64,000 bases of DNA from Streptomyces indicus (GCF_900100315.1 NZ_FNFF01000009.1:62001-126000), one strand, 5' to 3'; shown: positions 1 through 8,589, counted from the first letter of the stretch. The notes: generated from the sequence alone by a model not told the origin. A program made the numbers and translations.

Positions 1-690
1 CCCGTTGTCGTCCTCGCGCAGCCGGCGCGCGCCGAAGCCGACGACCTCGCCGCCGATGTCGCGGATCGGCCACATGAGGCGGCCGCGGAAGCGGTCGATG
101 GGGCCGCGCCGGCCGTCCTGCGAGAGGCCGGAGGTGATCAGCTCCTTGTCGGAGAAGCCTTTGCCGCGCAGATAGCGCGTGAGGTGGTCCCAGCCCGCCG
201 GGCTGTAGCCCACCGAGAAGTGCTCGGCGGCGGCCTGGTCGAAGCCGCGCTCGGCGAGGAAGACCCGGCCGATCTCGGCCTCGGGGCTGGTGGCCAGCTG
301 CTCCTGGTAGAACTGCGCGGCGATCTTGTGGGCCTCGATCAGGCGGATGCGCTCGCCGCGCTGATGGGACGGGTTGTACCCGCCCTCCTCGTACCGCAGC
401 GTGATGCCCGCCTGGGCGGCCAGGCGCTCGACCGCCTCCGAGAAGGTGAGGTGGTCGATCTTCATCACGAACGTGATGGTGTCGCCGCCCTCCTGGCAGC
501 CGAAGCAGTGGAAGAACCCCTTGCTCGGGCTGACCTGGAAGGACGGCGACTTCTCGTCGTGGAAGGGGCAGAGGCCCTTCAGGTTCCCGCCGCCCGCATT
601 GCGCAGTTGCAGGTACTCGGACACCACGGCGTCGATCGGGACCGCGTCCCGTACCGCCTTCACGTCCTCGTCATTGATCCTGCCTGCCAC
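1..690 (-). CDS. dnaG: DNA primase, N-terminal part (cut by window edge)
   Basis: Synthesises RNA primers at the replication fork. The visible 230 residues hold the CHC2 zinc-binding domain: residues around 40-65 read GLCPFHDEKSP ... FHCFGC, giving the Cys-x2-His and Cys-x2-Cys ligand pairs. The start of the RNA-polymerase domain follows (RFRGRLMWPIRD, then GEVVGFGAR). Translation starts at a GTG (VAGRINDEDV). The TOPRIM and DnaB-binding parts lie outside the window. The next gene on the same strand ends 35 bp upstream. Confidence 0.96.
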   Translation of the reverse strand, partial: MAGRINDEDVKAVRDAVPIDAVVSEYLQLRNAGGGNLKGLCPFHDEKSPSFQVSPSKGFFHCFGCQEGGDTITFVMKIDHLTFSEAVERLAAQAGITLRYEEGGYNPSHQRGERIRLIEAHKIAAQFYQEQLATSPEAEIGRVFLAERGFDQAAAEHFSVGYSPAGWDHLTRYLRGKGFSDKELITSGLSQDGRRGPIDRFRGRLMWPIRDIGGEVVGFGARRLREDDNG

Positions 691-724
691 GCATGAAGTC
701 TACGGGTCAGCAGTGACAGTCCGG

Positions 725-1990
725 TCAGCCCTCCAGGAGTGATTCGAGCGGGGTCGTCGGGTCGGCCAGACGCTCCTGGTCCGGCCGGACACCGGTGCGG
801 ATGAGCTGCTGAATGTGTTCCGTGACGTCCCATACGTTCACATTCATCCCGGCCAGCACGCGGCCCTCCGACATCCAGAAGGCGATGAACTCCCGCTTCA
901 TCGCATCCCCGCGGATGAGGACCTGGTCGTACGAGCCCGGGGGCGCCCAGCCCGAGTACTCCAGGCCCATGTCGTACTGGTCGGAGAAGAAATAGGGGAC
1001 GCGGTCGTACGACACCGGGCGGCCGAGCATCGCGCGGGCGGCGGCCGGGCCGCCGTTGAGGGCATTGGCCCAGTGCTCGACGCGCAGGCGGGTGTCCAGG
1101 AGCGGGTGCTGGGCTGCGGCCACATCGCCGGCCGCGAAGATGTCGGGGTCGGAGGTCCTGAGCGAGGCGTCGACCGCGATGCCGCCGCCGTGCTCGCGGT
1201 CCGCGAGGGCCAGGCCCGCCGCCTCGGCGAGCGAGGTGCGCGGGGCGGCACCGATCGCGGCGAGCACGGCGTGCGCCGGGTGCTCGTCGCCGTCGTCGGT
1301 GCGGGCGGCGAGGACCAGGCCGTCCTGGCCGACGATCTCGGTGAGCGTGGCGCCGAAGTGGAAGCGCACCCCGTGCTCGCTGTGCAGCTGCGCGAAGACG
1401 CCGCCGAGCTCCGGTCCGAGCACGCCATGCAGCGGGGTCGGCGCGGGCTCCACGATCGTGACCTCGGCGCCGATCCCGCGCGCGGCGGCGGCCACTTCGA
1501 GGCCGATCCAGCCGGCGCCCGCGATCACCAGATGCCCGTTGTCCCGGCCGAGCCGACCGAGGACGCCCTTGAGGCGCTCGGAGTGGGCGAGGCGGCGCAG
1601 GTGGTGGACGCCGGTGAGGTCGGTGCCGGGGATCTCCAGGCGGCGCGGCTCGGCGCCGGTGGCGAGCAGCAGCTTGTCGTAGCCGACCACGGTGCCGTCG
1701 CCCAGGCGCACCTCGTGCCGCTCGCGGTCGATGGCCACGACGGGCTGCCCGAGGTGGAGCTCGACATCGGCCTGCGCGTACCAGGCGGGCTCGTGCACGA
1801 AGACGCTGTCCCGCTCCTCCTTGCCGAGCAGGAACCCCTTGGACAGGGGCGGGCGCTCGTACGGCCGGTCGCGTTCGTCGCAGAGCAGTATCACGCGCCC
1901 GGTGAACCCTTCGGCGCGGAGGGTCTCGGCCGCCTTCGCTCCGGCGAGACCGCCTCCGACGATGACGAACGTCTGATCCGCGTCGACCAC
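725..1990 (-). CDS. FAD-dependent NAD(P)H oxidoreductase (ferredoxin reductase-like)
   Basis: A 421-residue pyridine-nucleotide-disulphide-type reductase. It opens with an FAD-binding Rossmann motif (VIVGGGLAGAKAAE). A second dinucleotide fold near residue 150 (VIAGAGWIGLEVAAAA) should bind NAD(P)H, and DIFAAGDVA is the C-terminal FAD contact. The C-terminal 80 residues resemble the reductase C domain of ferredoxin reductases. The GTG at 1990 was preferred over a longer reading because GAGGAGG sits 6-7 nt upstream. The electron partner is not evident; no ferredoxin gene is adjacent. Confidence 0.88.
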   Translation of the reverse strand: MVDADQTFVIVGGGLAGAKAAETLRAEGFTGRVILLCDERDRPYERPPLSKGFLLGKEERDSVFVHEPAWYAQADVELHLGQPVVAIDRERHEVRLGDGTVVGYDKLLLATGAEPRRLEIPGTDLTGVHHLRRLAHSERLKGVLGRLGRDNGHLVIAGAGWIGLEVAAAARGIGAEVTIVEPAPTPLHGVLGPELGGVFAQLHSEHGVRFHFGATLTEIVGQDGLVLAARTDDGDEHPAHAVLAAIGAAPRTSLAEAAGLALADREHGGGIAVDASLRTSDPDIFAAGDVAAAQHPLLDTRLRVEHWANALNGGPAAARAMLGRPVSYDRVPYFFSDQYDMGLEYSGWAPPGSYDQVLIRGDAMKREFIAFWMSEGRVLAGMNVNVWDVTEHIQQLIRTGVRPDQERLADPTTPLESLLEG

Positions 1991-2345
1991 TTGGTGCCTC
2001 CTCGCTGTGCCGTGTTCACCACGGTCCTGTCTTCGGTCTCCCTCCCCGATCCCGGCGCGCTTACCCCCGCCGCCGGTGATCGGCTGCGCGGGGTGCGGCC
2101 GCGGGGCACGGGAGTGCCCGCGGGTGGCGCGTGGTGGGCGGGAGTCGGGGACAGGGCCTAGGGGAGCGTCCCGCACGGAGCGTGAGGGGGGAAGGGGGCA
2201 ACGGGGGATGCAGCCCGATCAGGCCAGTATTCGGTGCGGACGCGTGACGCGATCGGCACCGCGGGTCGCGCTCGCGGGTGTCTTGCCCGGTGTGGCGGGC
2301 GGCCGGTGGTCAGGCGCGTGGTGCGGTGCGGCGGGCCGCCGGTGG
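1991..2345. other. Intergenic gap, FAD reductase to dgt
   Basis: No credible gene. It holds the reductase ribosome site at its left edge and, near dgt, a 24-bp copy of the dgt stop-codon region (see the repeat entry). Confidence 0.6.
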
Positions 2346-2364
2346 TCAGGCGCGTGGCGCGGTG
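2305..2364. repeat. 24-bp direct repeat covering the dgt stop codon
   Basis: The segment 2341-2364 (begins GGTGGTCAGGCGCGTGG) contains the dgt stop codon (TCA on the plus strand, 2346-2348). It is repeated with one mismatch at 2305-2328, 36 bp downstream in the gene's direction. Confidence 0.85.
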
Positions 2365-3665
2365 AGGCGGCGGTGCAGGGAGCGGGCCGAGGCGTCGGTG
2401 AGGCAGGCGATCTGGTCGACCACCACCCGCGCGCGGGCCCGGTCGTCGGCGGCCTCGTCGAACAGGGCGCGGAACTGCGGGTCCAGGCCTTCAGGGGCGC
2501 GGGCGGTGAGCGCGGCGGCCAGTTCGGCGATGACCACGCGCTGGTCCGCGCGCAGCCGCTCCTGCTCGTCGCGCTGCATGACGTAGCGGTCGGCGACGGC
2601 CTTCAGGACCGCGCACTCGTACCGGGTCTCCTCCGGTACGACGAGTTCGGCGCCGTAGAGCGTGAGCGGGCCCGGTCCGTAGCGGGCCCGTGTGGCGCCC
2701 TCGGCGGCCAGGCAGAAGCGGCCGATCAGCTGGCTGGTGGCGTCCTTGAGGCGGGCCTGGGCGACGGCGGATCCGTCGTAGCCGTGCGGCCACCACTCCT
2801 GGTCGAGCAGGCGGTCGAGTGCCGCCGCGAGCTCCTCGGGGTCGGTGCCCTCGGGGACGTAGCGGCCGAGGGCGACCTCGAAGACGGCCTGCCGTTCGGG
2901 CTCGGCGTGCAGGCAGTTGGGGTCGATGTGGCCGGCGTGCAACCCGTCCTCGACGTCGTGCACGGAGTACGCCACGTCGTCGGACCAGTCCATGACCTGC
3001 GCCTCGAAGCAAGTGCGGTGGCCGGGCGACTCCTTGCGGACCCACTCGAAGACGGGCCGGTCGTCGTCGTACACACCGAACTTCGGGGACTGCGGGTCGG
3101 TCGGGTGGGCGCCGCGCAGCCACGGGTACTTGGTGGCGGCGTCGAGTGCGGCGCGGGTGAGGTTGAGGCCGACGCTGACGAGTTCGCCTTCGGTGCCCGG
3201 GCTCTGGGAGCGGACGAAGCGTTTGGGTTCGAGCCGGGTCAGGAGCCTGAGCGACTGGGCGTTGCCCTCGAACCCGCCCCATTCCGCGGCGAATTCGTTG
3301 AGCGCCTGCTCGCCGTTGTGCCCGAAGGGCGGGTGGCCCATGTCATGCGACAGGCAGGCGGCCTCGACGAGATCGGGGTCGCAGCCGAGCGCGGCACCCA
3401 GCTCGCGGCCGACCTGGGCGCATTCGAGGGAGTGCGTCAGGCGGGTGCGCGGGCTGGCGTCCCAGGCCTGGCTGCGCGTGCCGGGCGTGACGACCTGCGT
3501 CTTGCCGGCCAGCCGCCGCAGCGCCGCCGAGTGCAGCACGCGGGCGCGGTCGCGCTGGAAGGCGGTGCGGCCGGGCCGCTTGTCGGGCTCGGGGGCCCAG
3601 CGCTCCAGCGCGGCGTCCTCGTAGCCGGGGGGCGTGGTGCGGGATTCGTGCTGCGTGCCTTCCAT
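2346..3665 (-). CDS. dgt: Deoxyguanosinetriphosphate triphosphohydrolase-like protein
   Basis: An HD-domain enzyme expected to hydrolyse dGTP or other dNTPs to the nucleoside and tripolyphosphate, affecting dNTP pools. The 439 residues show the HD metal site: RLTHSLECAQVGREL (His78), then CLSHDMGHPPFGHNGE (His107-Asp108 and His111). The second metal ligand region is in VMDWSDDVAYSVHDVEDG. Its position next to dnaG fits a replication/nucleotide neighbourhood. The ATG at 3665 gives MEGTQHESR. Confidence 0.93.
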   Translation of the reverse strand: MEGTQHESRTTPPGYEDAALERWAPEPDKRPGRTAFQRDRARVLHSAALRRLAGKTQVVTPGTRSQAWDASPRTRLTHSLECAQVGRELGAALGCDPDLVEAACLSHDMGHPPFGHNGEQALNEFAAEWGGFEGNAQSLRLLTRLEPKRFVRSQSPGTEGELVSVGLNLTRAALDAATKYPWLRGAHPTDPQSPKFGVYDDDRPVFEWVRKESPGHRTCFEAQVMDWSDDVAYSVHDVEDGLHAGHIDPNCLHAEPERQAVFEVALGRYVPEGTDPEELAAALDRLLDQEWWPHGYDGSAVAQARLKDATSQLIGRFCLAAEGATRARYGPGPLTLYGAELVVPEETRYECAVLKAVADRYVMQRDEQERLRADQRVVIAELAAALTARAPEGLDPQFRALFDEAADDRARARVVVDQIACLTDASARSLHRRLTAPRA

Positions 3666-3966
3666 GGAGTGACAGTAGCTCGCGTGCGGGGCGGAGCGCG
3701 GGTCGGCGGAGGGTGGGGTGGGGGCTGTGGGGACGGGGCCGTGGCTCCGGTTACATGGGCATCAGGTGCGGCCGGCCGGAATGCGCGGGGCTTCGCCGTG
3801 GCGGCGCGGGGGGTGCGGGCTGCCGCCGGGTGGGGGCGGGTGGGGGCGGTTCCGCGTGTGGTCCGGGTCAGGTCCGGGTGCGATACGCGTGCGCCCCGGG
3901 AGCGATCCGCGTGCGGTTCTCCGTGTGGGTGCAGGTGGTGGGCTCGCGCGGGAGTCGTCTGGGCGC
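3666..3966. other. G-rich intergenic gap upstream of dgt
   Basis: No credible gene. The plus strand is strongly G-rich and contains the G-quadruplex motif at 3828-3846. Confidence 0.6.
3828..3846 (+). other. G-quadruplex motif with single-base loops
   Basis: Four G-tracts (3, 5, 3, 5) are separated by single T, C, T bases: GGGTGGGGGCGGGTGGGGG. Single-nucleotide loops generally give very stable quadruplexes. It lies about 165 bp upstream of dgt, on the template strand for dgt. Confidence 0.65.
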
Positions 3967-4947
3967 TCAGGCGGGGACCAGGCGCAGGTGGGCGGTGGTG
4001 GAGGTCGGCGTGCGCAGGGCCTCGTCGTAGCGGTGCAGGAGGAGGCGGGCCACCGCCGGGTGGGTGCCGAGCGGGGCCGAGGCGATCCAGGGGGCGGCCT
4101 TGGCGGCGGAGGCGGCGAACCGGCCGGGGGCCGTGAAGCAGGACGCGATCGCCACGCGGTGCCGGCCGCGGGCCGCCAGGGCACGGACGGCGGCGGGCAC
4201 GGCGGGGGCCGCGGCACAGGCGTAGGCGGCGACGACGGGGACGCCGAGGCGCTCGGAGAGCAGGCCGGCGATCCTGCGGGTGCCGGCGGCCGACTCCGGG
4301 TCGCGTGATCCGGCGGCGGCCAGGACCACGGCGCCGGAGCGCCGCAGGTGCGCGGTCATCCGCCCCTCGCCCGGCCAGCCCGCCTCGATGAGCCGCTCGT
4401 ACAGCGCCTCGATCAGGAGCGGGTGCTCGCCGAGCGGCTCGGCGATCCGGGTGCGCAGGGAGGTGGCGCGGGCCGCAGCCGGCAGATCGTGCTTGACGTG
4501 GAAACCGCGGGACAGCAGGAGCGGTACGAGGACGGCCTCGCCGACTCCCTCACGCGCCAGGCGGGCCAGCGTGTCGGGCAGCAGCGGGGCGTCGATCTCG
4601 ATGTGGCCCAGGCGCACGGTCAGTTCGGGCCGCAGTTCGCGCATGCGCTCGCGCAGCGCCTTCACGGTGGCGAGCGTCTGCGGGTGGCGGCTGCCGTGCC
4701 CGACGAGGACGAGCGCGGGCGGCCGGTCGTCGTGCCGGCGGCCGTCGAGCCCCACATGGCTGAGCTGGCTGCCGAGTTGGGCGGTGATCCGGCCCATCAG
4801 CTGGGCGGCGTTGGCGAAGACGCTCTCGTCGGCGGCCGGCGCGCCCGGGACGCGTGCGCCGGGGGTGTGCGCGCCCGGGGCGTCCTCGGCCGCAGCGGGC
4901 AACGGCTGGTCGGGCCGGGGTGCGGAGGGTGCGCTCGATGCCGTCAT
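3967..4947 (-). CDS. CbiX/SirB-family sirohydrochlorin chelatase
   Basis: Probable chelatase inserting metal into sirohydrochlorin to make sirohaem, the cofactor of nitrite and sulphite reductases. It is 326 residues, enough for two CbiX half-domains. The first shows ALVLVGHGSRHPQTL and LGHIEIDAPLLPDTL, then LVPLLLSRGFHVKHDLP, typical of the family. The second half is more divergent (AVVLAAAGSRDPESA). The N-terminal 60 residues are Pro/Ala-rich. A sirohaem role would fit the nirB gene in the same window, but this is inference. Confidence 0.85.
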   Translation of the reverse strand: MTASSAPSAPRPDQPLPAAAEDAPGAHTPGARVPGAPAADESVFANAAQLMGRITAQLGSQLSHVGLDGRRHDDRPPALVLVGHGSRHPQTLATVKALRERMRELRPELTVRLGHIEIDAPLLPDTLARLAREGVGEAVLVPLLLSRGFHVKHDLPAAARATSLRTRIAEPLGEHPLLIEALYERLIEAGWPGEGRMTAHLRRSGAVVLAAAGSRDPESAAGTRRIAGLLSERLGVPVVAAYACAAAPAVPAAVRALAARGRHRVAIASCFTAPGRFAASAAKAAPWIASAPLGTHPAVARLLLHRYDEALRTPTSTTAHLRLVPA

Positions 4948-5140
4948 GCGGCAAGCCTCCCGGGTGCAGATTGCCGTTCCGTTGCGCGGCGGTGACAGCT
5001 GATTTCGGCTCGTTCACCGCCCGGCCGCGGCGGGTGTCAGTGGCGTGCGTCATGCTGAGGGACGCGAGGGTGCACTGCGGCCTGTGGGGGGGCCGGATCC
5101 TGTGGTGTGGCGAAGACGGGGGTGGGGCGTGGGCGCATAC

Positions 5141-6238
5141 ATGCCTGCGGTGTTCGTGGCGCTGACCTGGGGTGTCCGGGTGTGCGCGGTGGGCACCTGG
5201 GTCGCGGTGCTGGTGGCCGGGCTGTGGACGATGGGCGTCCTCGCCGGTCCGCCGCCGTACGACGGTCCGTTGCTGTGGGGGTGGATCGCGGCCGGGTGCG
5301 CGCTGGGGCGGCCCGTTCTGCTGTGGATACGGCTCGGTGTGGAGTCGGAGTCGTGGCGGTGGGGCCCGGACGAGGACGAGACGGAGCCGCTGCCGGTGGG
5401 CGGCCGTGTGTCGCTGTCCAAGGGGGCCGGGCGCGGGGCCGGTTCGCCGGTCGAACGGGCGGGGCGGTCCGGCCGGAAGCGGCCGCGGCGGCCGTTCTCG
5501 TACGACGAGGAGCCGGCCGACTTCGCCGCGCCCGCCTGGGTCAAGCTCCGCCGCTGCCTGGCGTTGCTCCCGGTCGCGGTGGCCTCGGCGGCCGTGTTCG
5601 GGCTGCTCGGCGCTGACCTGGACGGGAGCAGTCTCGTCACGCGGTTGCAGCGGGCGGGCGCGCAGGCGGCGGTCGGCACCGTCGTGGAGCAGCCGCGCAA
5701 GGTGACGGAGAGCCGCGACGACGAGGGAACCCTCCAGGGCCACACCTCCGAGCTCAGGCTCCAAGTGCCGGGCGCCGAGCGGCCGTTGACGGCGCGCGGC
5801 GCCGCCACGGAGGGGAGGCCGGAGCGCGGCGACCGGTTCGAGCTGCTGTGGTCGCCCGCCGACCCGGGCCTCGGGGCCTATGTCTCCGAGGGCGACGACA
5901 TGGCCGCGCGGGCCGACCCCGGCTGGGAGCTCTTCCCCGCCCGAGGGCCCGGCGAGTACGGCCTGTTCGTCCTGATCATCATGCTCATCACCGCGTGCGC
6001 CTTCGGACTCCCGCTCGCCCTGGCCCCGGACGCGGACGAGCTGCACGAGCAGGCCTGGGCCCCCTGGGCACAGACGGGGTACGGGGTAGTCGTGGCGGGC
6101 ACCTTCCTGCTCCAGCGACCGCTGCTCCTCGGCACGGGCATGCCGGACAACGTGGCGCTGGCCGTCGCGACCGCACTCGGCTTCCTGATACCGCTGTTCC
6201 TCCAGATCACTTATGGGATACGCACGTTGCTGCGGTGA
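5141..6238 (+). CDS. Multi-pass membrane protein of unknown function
   Basis: I do not recognise the family. The 365 residues start with two hydrophobic segments (MPAVFVALTWGVRV..., GPLLWGWIAAGCALG). A charged Arg/Pro-rich loop follows, then a segment near residue 145 (LALLPVAVASAAVFGLL). A soluble domain of about 100 residues carries VGTVVE and ERGDRFELLWSP. At the C-terminus are further membrane helices (GLFVLIIMLITACAFGLPLAL, VVVAGTFLLQRPLLL, VALAVATALGFLIPLFL). The start is uncertain: in-frame GTGs at 5102, 5105 and 5129 are possible, none with a strong ribosome site. The stop codon begins a repeat array. Confidence 0.7.
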   Translation: MPAVFVALTWGVRVCAVGTWVAVLVAGLWTMGVLAGPPPYDGPLLWGWIAAGCALGRPVLLWIRLGVESESWRWGPDEDETEPLPVGGRVSLSKGAGRGAGSPVERAGRSGRKRPRRPFSYDEEPADFAAPAWVKLRRCLALLPVAVASAAVFGLLGADLDGSSLVTRLQRAGAQAAVGTVVEQPRKVTESRDDEGTLQGHTSELRLQVPGAERPLTARGAATEGRPERGDRFELLWSPADPGLGAYVSEGDDMAARADPGWELFPARGPGEYGLFVLIIMLITACAFGLPLALAPDADELHEQAWAPWAQTGYGVVVAGTFLLQRPLLLGTGMPDNVALAVATALGFLIPLFLQITYGIRTLLR

Positions 6239-6510
6239 GGGGGCATGCCCAGAAGTGGGGTGAGTGGGCCCGCCCTCAGGGGAGGCACGTGGGCACGCCC
6301 GCAAGTGAGGTGAGCGGGCACGCCCCGGAAGTGGGGTGAGGGGGCCCGCCCGGAAGTGGGGTGAGGGGGCCCGCCCGTAAGTGGGGTGAGGGGGCCCGCC
6401 CGTAAGTGGGGTGAGGGGGCCCGCCCGCAAGTGGGGTGAGGGGGCCCGCCCGCAAGTGAGCACGCGGACATGCCCACAAGTGAGGCACGTGGGCATGCCC
6501 ACAAACCGCG
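6239..6510. repeat. 25-bp tandem repeat array with GGGC/GCCC dyad core
   Basis: Five contiguous 25-bp units occupy 6328-6452. They read N-AAGTGGGGTGAGGGGGC then CCGCCCG, with only the first base varying (g, g, t, t, c). Degenerate units extend from the preceding gene's stop codon (6236) to about 6502. Each unit has a GGGC-nn-GCCC inverted core. The outermost unit, 6489-6502, is the perfect palindrome GTGGGCATGCCCAC. The 25-nt period is not a multiple of three and there are no spacers, so it is neither a coding repeat nor a CRISPR. Confidence 0.9.
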
Positions 6511-6576
6511 CCGAAGGGAACCATTCCGCGCGCCCGGACGTGGATCAAGCCGTATCCACGGCAACGGGCAACGGGG

Positions 6577-7437
6577 GTGGACGGCATGCGGATGCCGGGA
6601 AGCGGCCGCGCGGGCCGGACGGCGCGCGCCGCGACGACGGCGCGCCTGTCCGCTCTGCGTACGGGGTTCGGCACGCTGCGGTCGGGGCTCGGCGCGCTGC
6701 GGTCGGGGCTCGGCTCACTGTGGTCGGGGCTCGGCGCGCTGTGGTCGGGGCTCGGTGCGCTGCGGGCCCGGACGTCGGCAGCGCTGCGGACCCGGCGCGG
6801 CCGGCGCAGGGCCGTGCAGGCCCTGATGCTGGGCTGCGTGCTCGCGCTGCTGCCGTCGACCTGGACGCACGTGGTCGCGGCCGGTCGCGTCGGCGATGTG
6901 GCCGGGGCACCGAAAGCGCCGGTGGCCGTGGTGTTCGGCGCGGGGCTGTGGCGCGGTGAGCCCTCCCCGTATCTGGCCCACCGCCTCGACGCCGCCGCCG
7001 AGTTGTACCGCGCGGGACGCGTCGAGGTCGTGCTCGTCACCGGGGACAACAGCCGGGTCGAGTACGACGAGCCGGATGCGATGCGCCGCTATCTGACCGA
7101 GCACGGCGTGCCGGACCGGCGGATCGTCAGCGACTACGCGGGCTTCGACACCTGGGACTCCTGCGTCCGCGCCAAGAAGATCTTCGGCGTGGACCGGGCC
7201 GTCCTGATCAGCCAGGGCTTCCACATCCGCAGGGCCGTCACCCTGTGCGAACGGGCGGGCGTGGACTCGTACGGCGTCGGCGTGGCCGAACCGCACGACG
7301 CGACCTGGTACTTCGGCGGCGTAAGGGAGCTGCTCGCCGCGGGCAAGGGCGCGACCGACGCGGCGCTCGGCCGCGATCCGCGCTTCCTCGGCCCGCGGGA
7401 GGACGGCGTCCGGCGCGCACTGGCGACCGCTCGCTGA
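6577..7437 (+). CDS. SanA/YdcF-like membrane-anchored DUF218 protein
   Basis: 286 residues. The core VAVVFGAGLWRGEPSPYLAHRLDAA ... VLVTGDNSR ... MRRYLTEHGVPDRRIVSDYAGFDTWDSC ... LISQGFHIRRA is the DUF218 fold found in SanA (vancomycin-sensitivity/envelope barrier) and YdcF. One membrane helix (AVQALMLGCVLALLPSTW) precedes it. Between start and helix lie five 7-residue repeats of the form L-[RW]-S-G-L-G-A. The start is the GTG at 6577; ATG at 6586 is an alternative. Biochemical role unproven in the family. Confidence 0.85.
   Translation: MDGMRMPGSGRAGRTARAATTARLSALRTGFGTLRSGLGALRSGLGSLWSGLGALWSGLGALRARTSAALRTRRGRRRAVQALMLGCVLALLPSTWTHVVAAGRVGDVAGAPKAPVAVVFGAGLWRGEPSPYLAHRLDAAAELYRAGRVEVVLVTGDNSRVEYDEPDAMRRYLTEHGVPDRRIVSDYAGFDTWDSCVRAKKIFGVDRAVLISQGFHIRRAVTLCERAGVDSYGVGVAEPHDATWYFGGVRELLAAGKGATDAALGRDPRFLGPREDGVRRALATAR
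6655..6759 (+). repeat. 21-bp in-frame tandem repeat
   Basis: Five 21-nt units (6655, 6676, 6697, 6718, 6739) based on CTGCGGTCGGGGCTCGGC plus three bases encode the heptad L-R/W-S-G-L-G-A in the SanA-like protein. The first unit is degenerate. Confidence 0.9.
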
Positions 7438-7543
7438 GCCACGCGCCGACCTCACCCCCTCCGGTCCGGGCCCCTCTCCCACGTCCTCCCTCCCCGGGCG
7501 CTGACATCTCGCCCCGCTCCTGGGACACTGGCGCGGCCCGAGG

Positions 7544-7600
7544 CCATATGCCTAACAGTCATATGGCGAATCGATCGACGGCCGTACGGCGCGTCGATCG
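7544..7600. promoter_or_regulatory. Two adjacent dyads upstream of the SDR gene
   Basis: Dyad 1: CCATATG (7544-7550) and CATATGG (7560-7566), spacer 9. Dyad 2: CGATCGACG (7572-7580) and CGTCGATCG (7592-7600) flanking the self-palindromic GCCGTACGGC (7581-7590). They lie 33-90 bp upstream of the SDR start, a plausible operator region. No regulator gene is adjacent. Confidence 0.55.
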
Positions 7601-7632
7601 CCGAAACGCAAGACGGACCCCGAGGAGTGGAC

Positions 7633-8400
7633 ATGGCTGCGGAGTTGAGCGGCAAGGTCGTGATCGTCACGGGCGGTGCCCGGGGCCTGGGCGCCGCGAT
7701 GGCCGAAGCGGTCGTGGCCGGCGGCGGCAAGGTCCTGATCACCGACGTACTGGAGAAGGAGGGTGCCGACACGGCGGCCGCGCTCGGGGAGTCCGCGCGC
7801 TTCCTGCGGCACGACGTGACCAACGAGGCCGACTGGCAGGCGGCGTTCGACCTCGCGGTGGCGGAGTTCGGGCGGGTCGACGGCCTGGTGAACAACGCCG
7901 GTGTCGCCACGGGCGAGTTGCTCGAGAACGAATCCGTCGAGCACTTCCGGCAGGTGATCGAGATCAACCTGGTGGGCGTGTTCATCGGTCTGCGCACGGC
8001 GATCCCCGTCCTGCGCGCGCACGGCGGCGGCTCGATCGTGAACATCTCCTCGGCCGCGGGCCTCACCGGCCTCGCCCTCACAGCGGGGTACGGAGCCTCG
8101 AAGTGGGGCGTGCGCGGCCTCACGAAGATCGGCGCGGTCGAGCTCGCCGAGTCCCGTATCCGCGTCAACTCCGTCCACCCCGGCATGACCTACACGCCGA
8201 TGACGGCCGGCCTGGGCATCCAGCCGGGCGAGGGCGGCTACCCGGGCACCCCGATGGGCCGGGTCGGCGTACCGGAGGAGATCGCGTCGGCGGTGACCTT
8301 CCTGCTCTCGGACGCGGCGGCGTACATGACGGGAGCGGAGCTGGCGGTGGACGGCGGCTGGACGGCGGGACCGACGGTGCGGGCGCTGACGGGGCGGTGA
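7633..8400 (+). CDS. SDR-family NAD(P)-dependent oxidoreductase
   Basis: A classical short-chain dehydrogenase of 255 residues. Visible motifs are the cofactor motif TGGARGLG, NNAG, catalytic Ser in NISSAAG, and YGASK with catalytic Tyr and Lys. ELAVDGGWTAG is the usual C-terminus. The family includes hydroxysteroid and glucose dehydrogenases; the substrate is unknown. The ATG at 7633 is chosen because AGGAG ends 5 nt upstream; a GTG at 7627 overlaps that site. The stop-codon region is repeated twice downstream. Confidence 0.9.
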   Translation: MAAELSGKVVIVTGGARGLGAAMAEAVVAGGGKVLITDVLEKEGADTAAALGESARFLRHDVTNEADWQAAFDLAVAEFGRVDGLVNNAGVATGELLENESVEHFRQVIEINLVGVFIGLRTAIPVLRAHGGGSIVNISSAAGLTGLALTAGYGASKWGVRGLTKIGAVELAESRIRVNSVHPGMTYTPMTAGLGIQPGEGGYPGTPMGRVGVPEEIASAVTFLLSDAAAYMTGAELAVDGGWTAGPTVRALTGR

Positions 8401-8477
8401 GCCGAGGGAGCAGAAGCGACGGGGGCGGTGAGCCGAGGAGGCAGAAGCGGCGGGGCGGTGAGCCGAGGACACGGAAC
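8388..8477 (+). repeat. Three tandem ~30-bp copies of the SDR stop-codon region
   Basis: Units at 8388-8417, 8418-8448 and 8449-8477 share GGGGCGGTGAGCCGAGG. The TGA inside the first unit (8398-8400) is the SDR stop codon. The units differ by small indels and decay at the 3' end. Confidence 0.9.
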
Positions 8478-8540
8478 CGGCGGGCGGGTGGGTGCCTCAC
8501 CACCGGGCACCCACCCCGCTGAGCCCGCCGTACCCGGCGT

Positions 8541-8567
8541 GTAACGAGGGCCGTCGCGGGGTGTAAC
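8541..8567 (+). promoter_or_regulatory. GlnR-like site upstream of nasA
   Basis: Two exact GTAAC half-sites at 8541-8545 and 8563-8567 are 22 bp apart, the a-site spacing of actinobacterial GlnR boxes. The intervening b-site positions (8552-8556, 8574-8578) match poorly. It lies 23-49 bp upstream of the nitrate reductase start. Confidence 0.55.
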
Positions 8568-8589
8568 ACGGGGCCCGCACGCTGGGGGT

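Noticed and set aside
2007..4136. Very long open frame (over 700 codons) on the plus strand
   Set aside because: It is antisense to dgt, low in recognisable motifs, with Gly/Arg/Ala composition expected from reading high-GC DNA in the wrong frame.
6328..6452. CRISPR array
   Set aside because: Units are contiguous with no unique spacers and no cas genes are present.
4550..6502. Long minus-strand frame with Pro-rich repeats
   Set aside because: It runs through the 25-bp array, whose period breaks the frame, and is antisense to a credible membrane protein and overlaps the CbiX gene.
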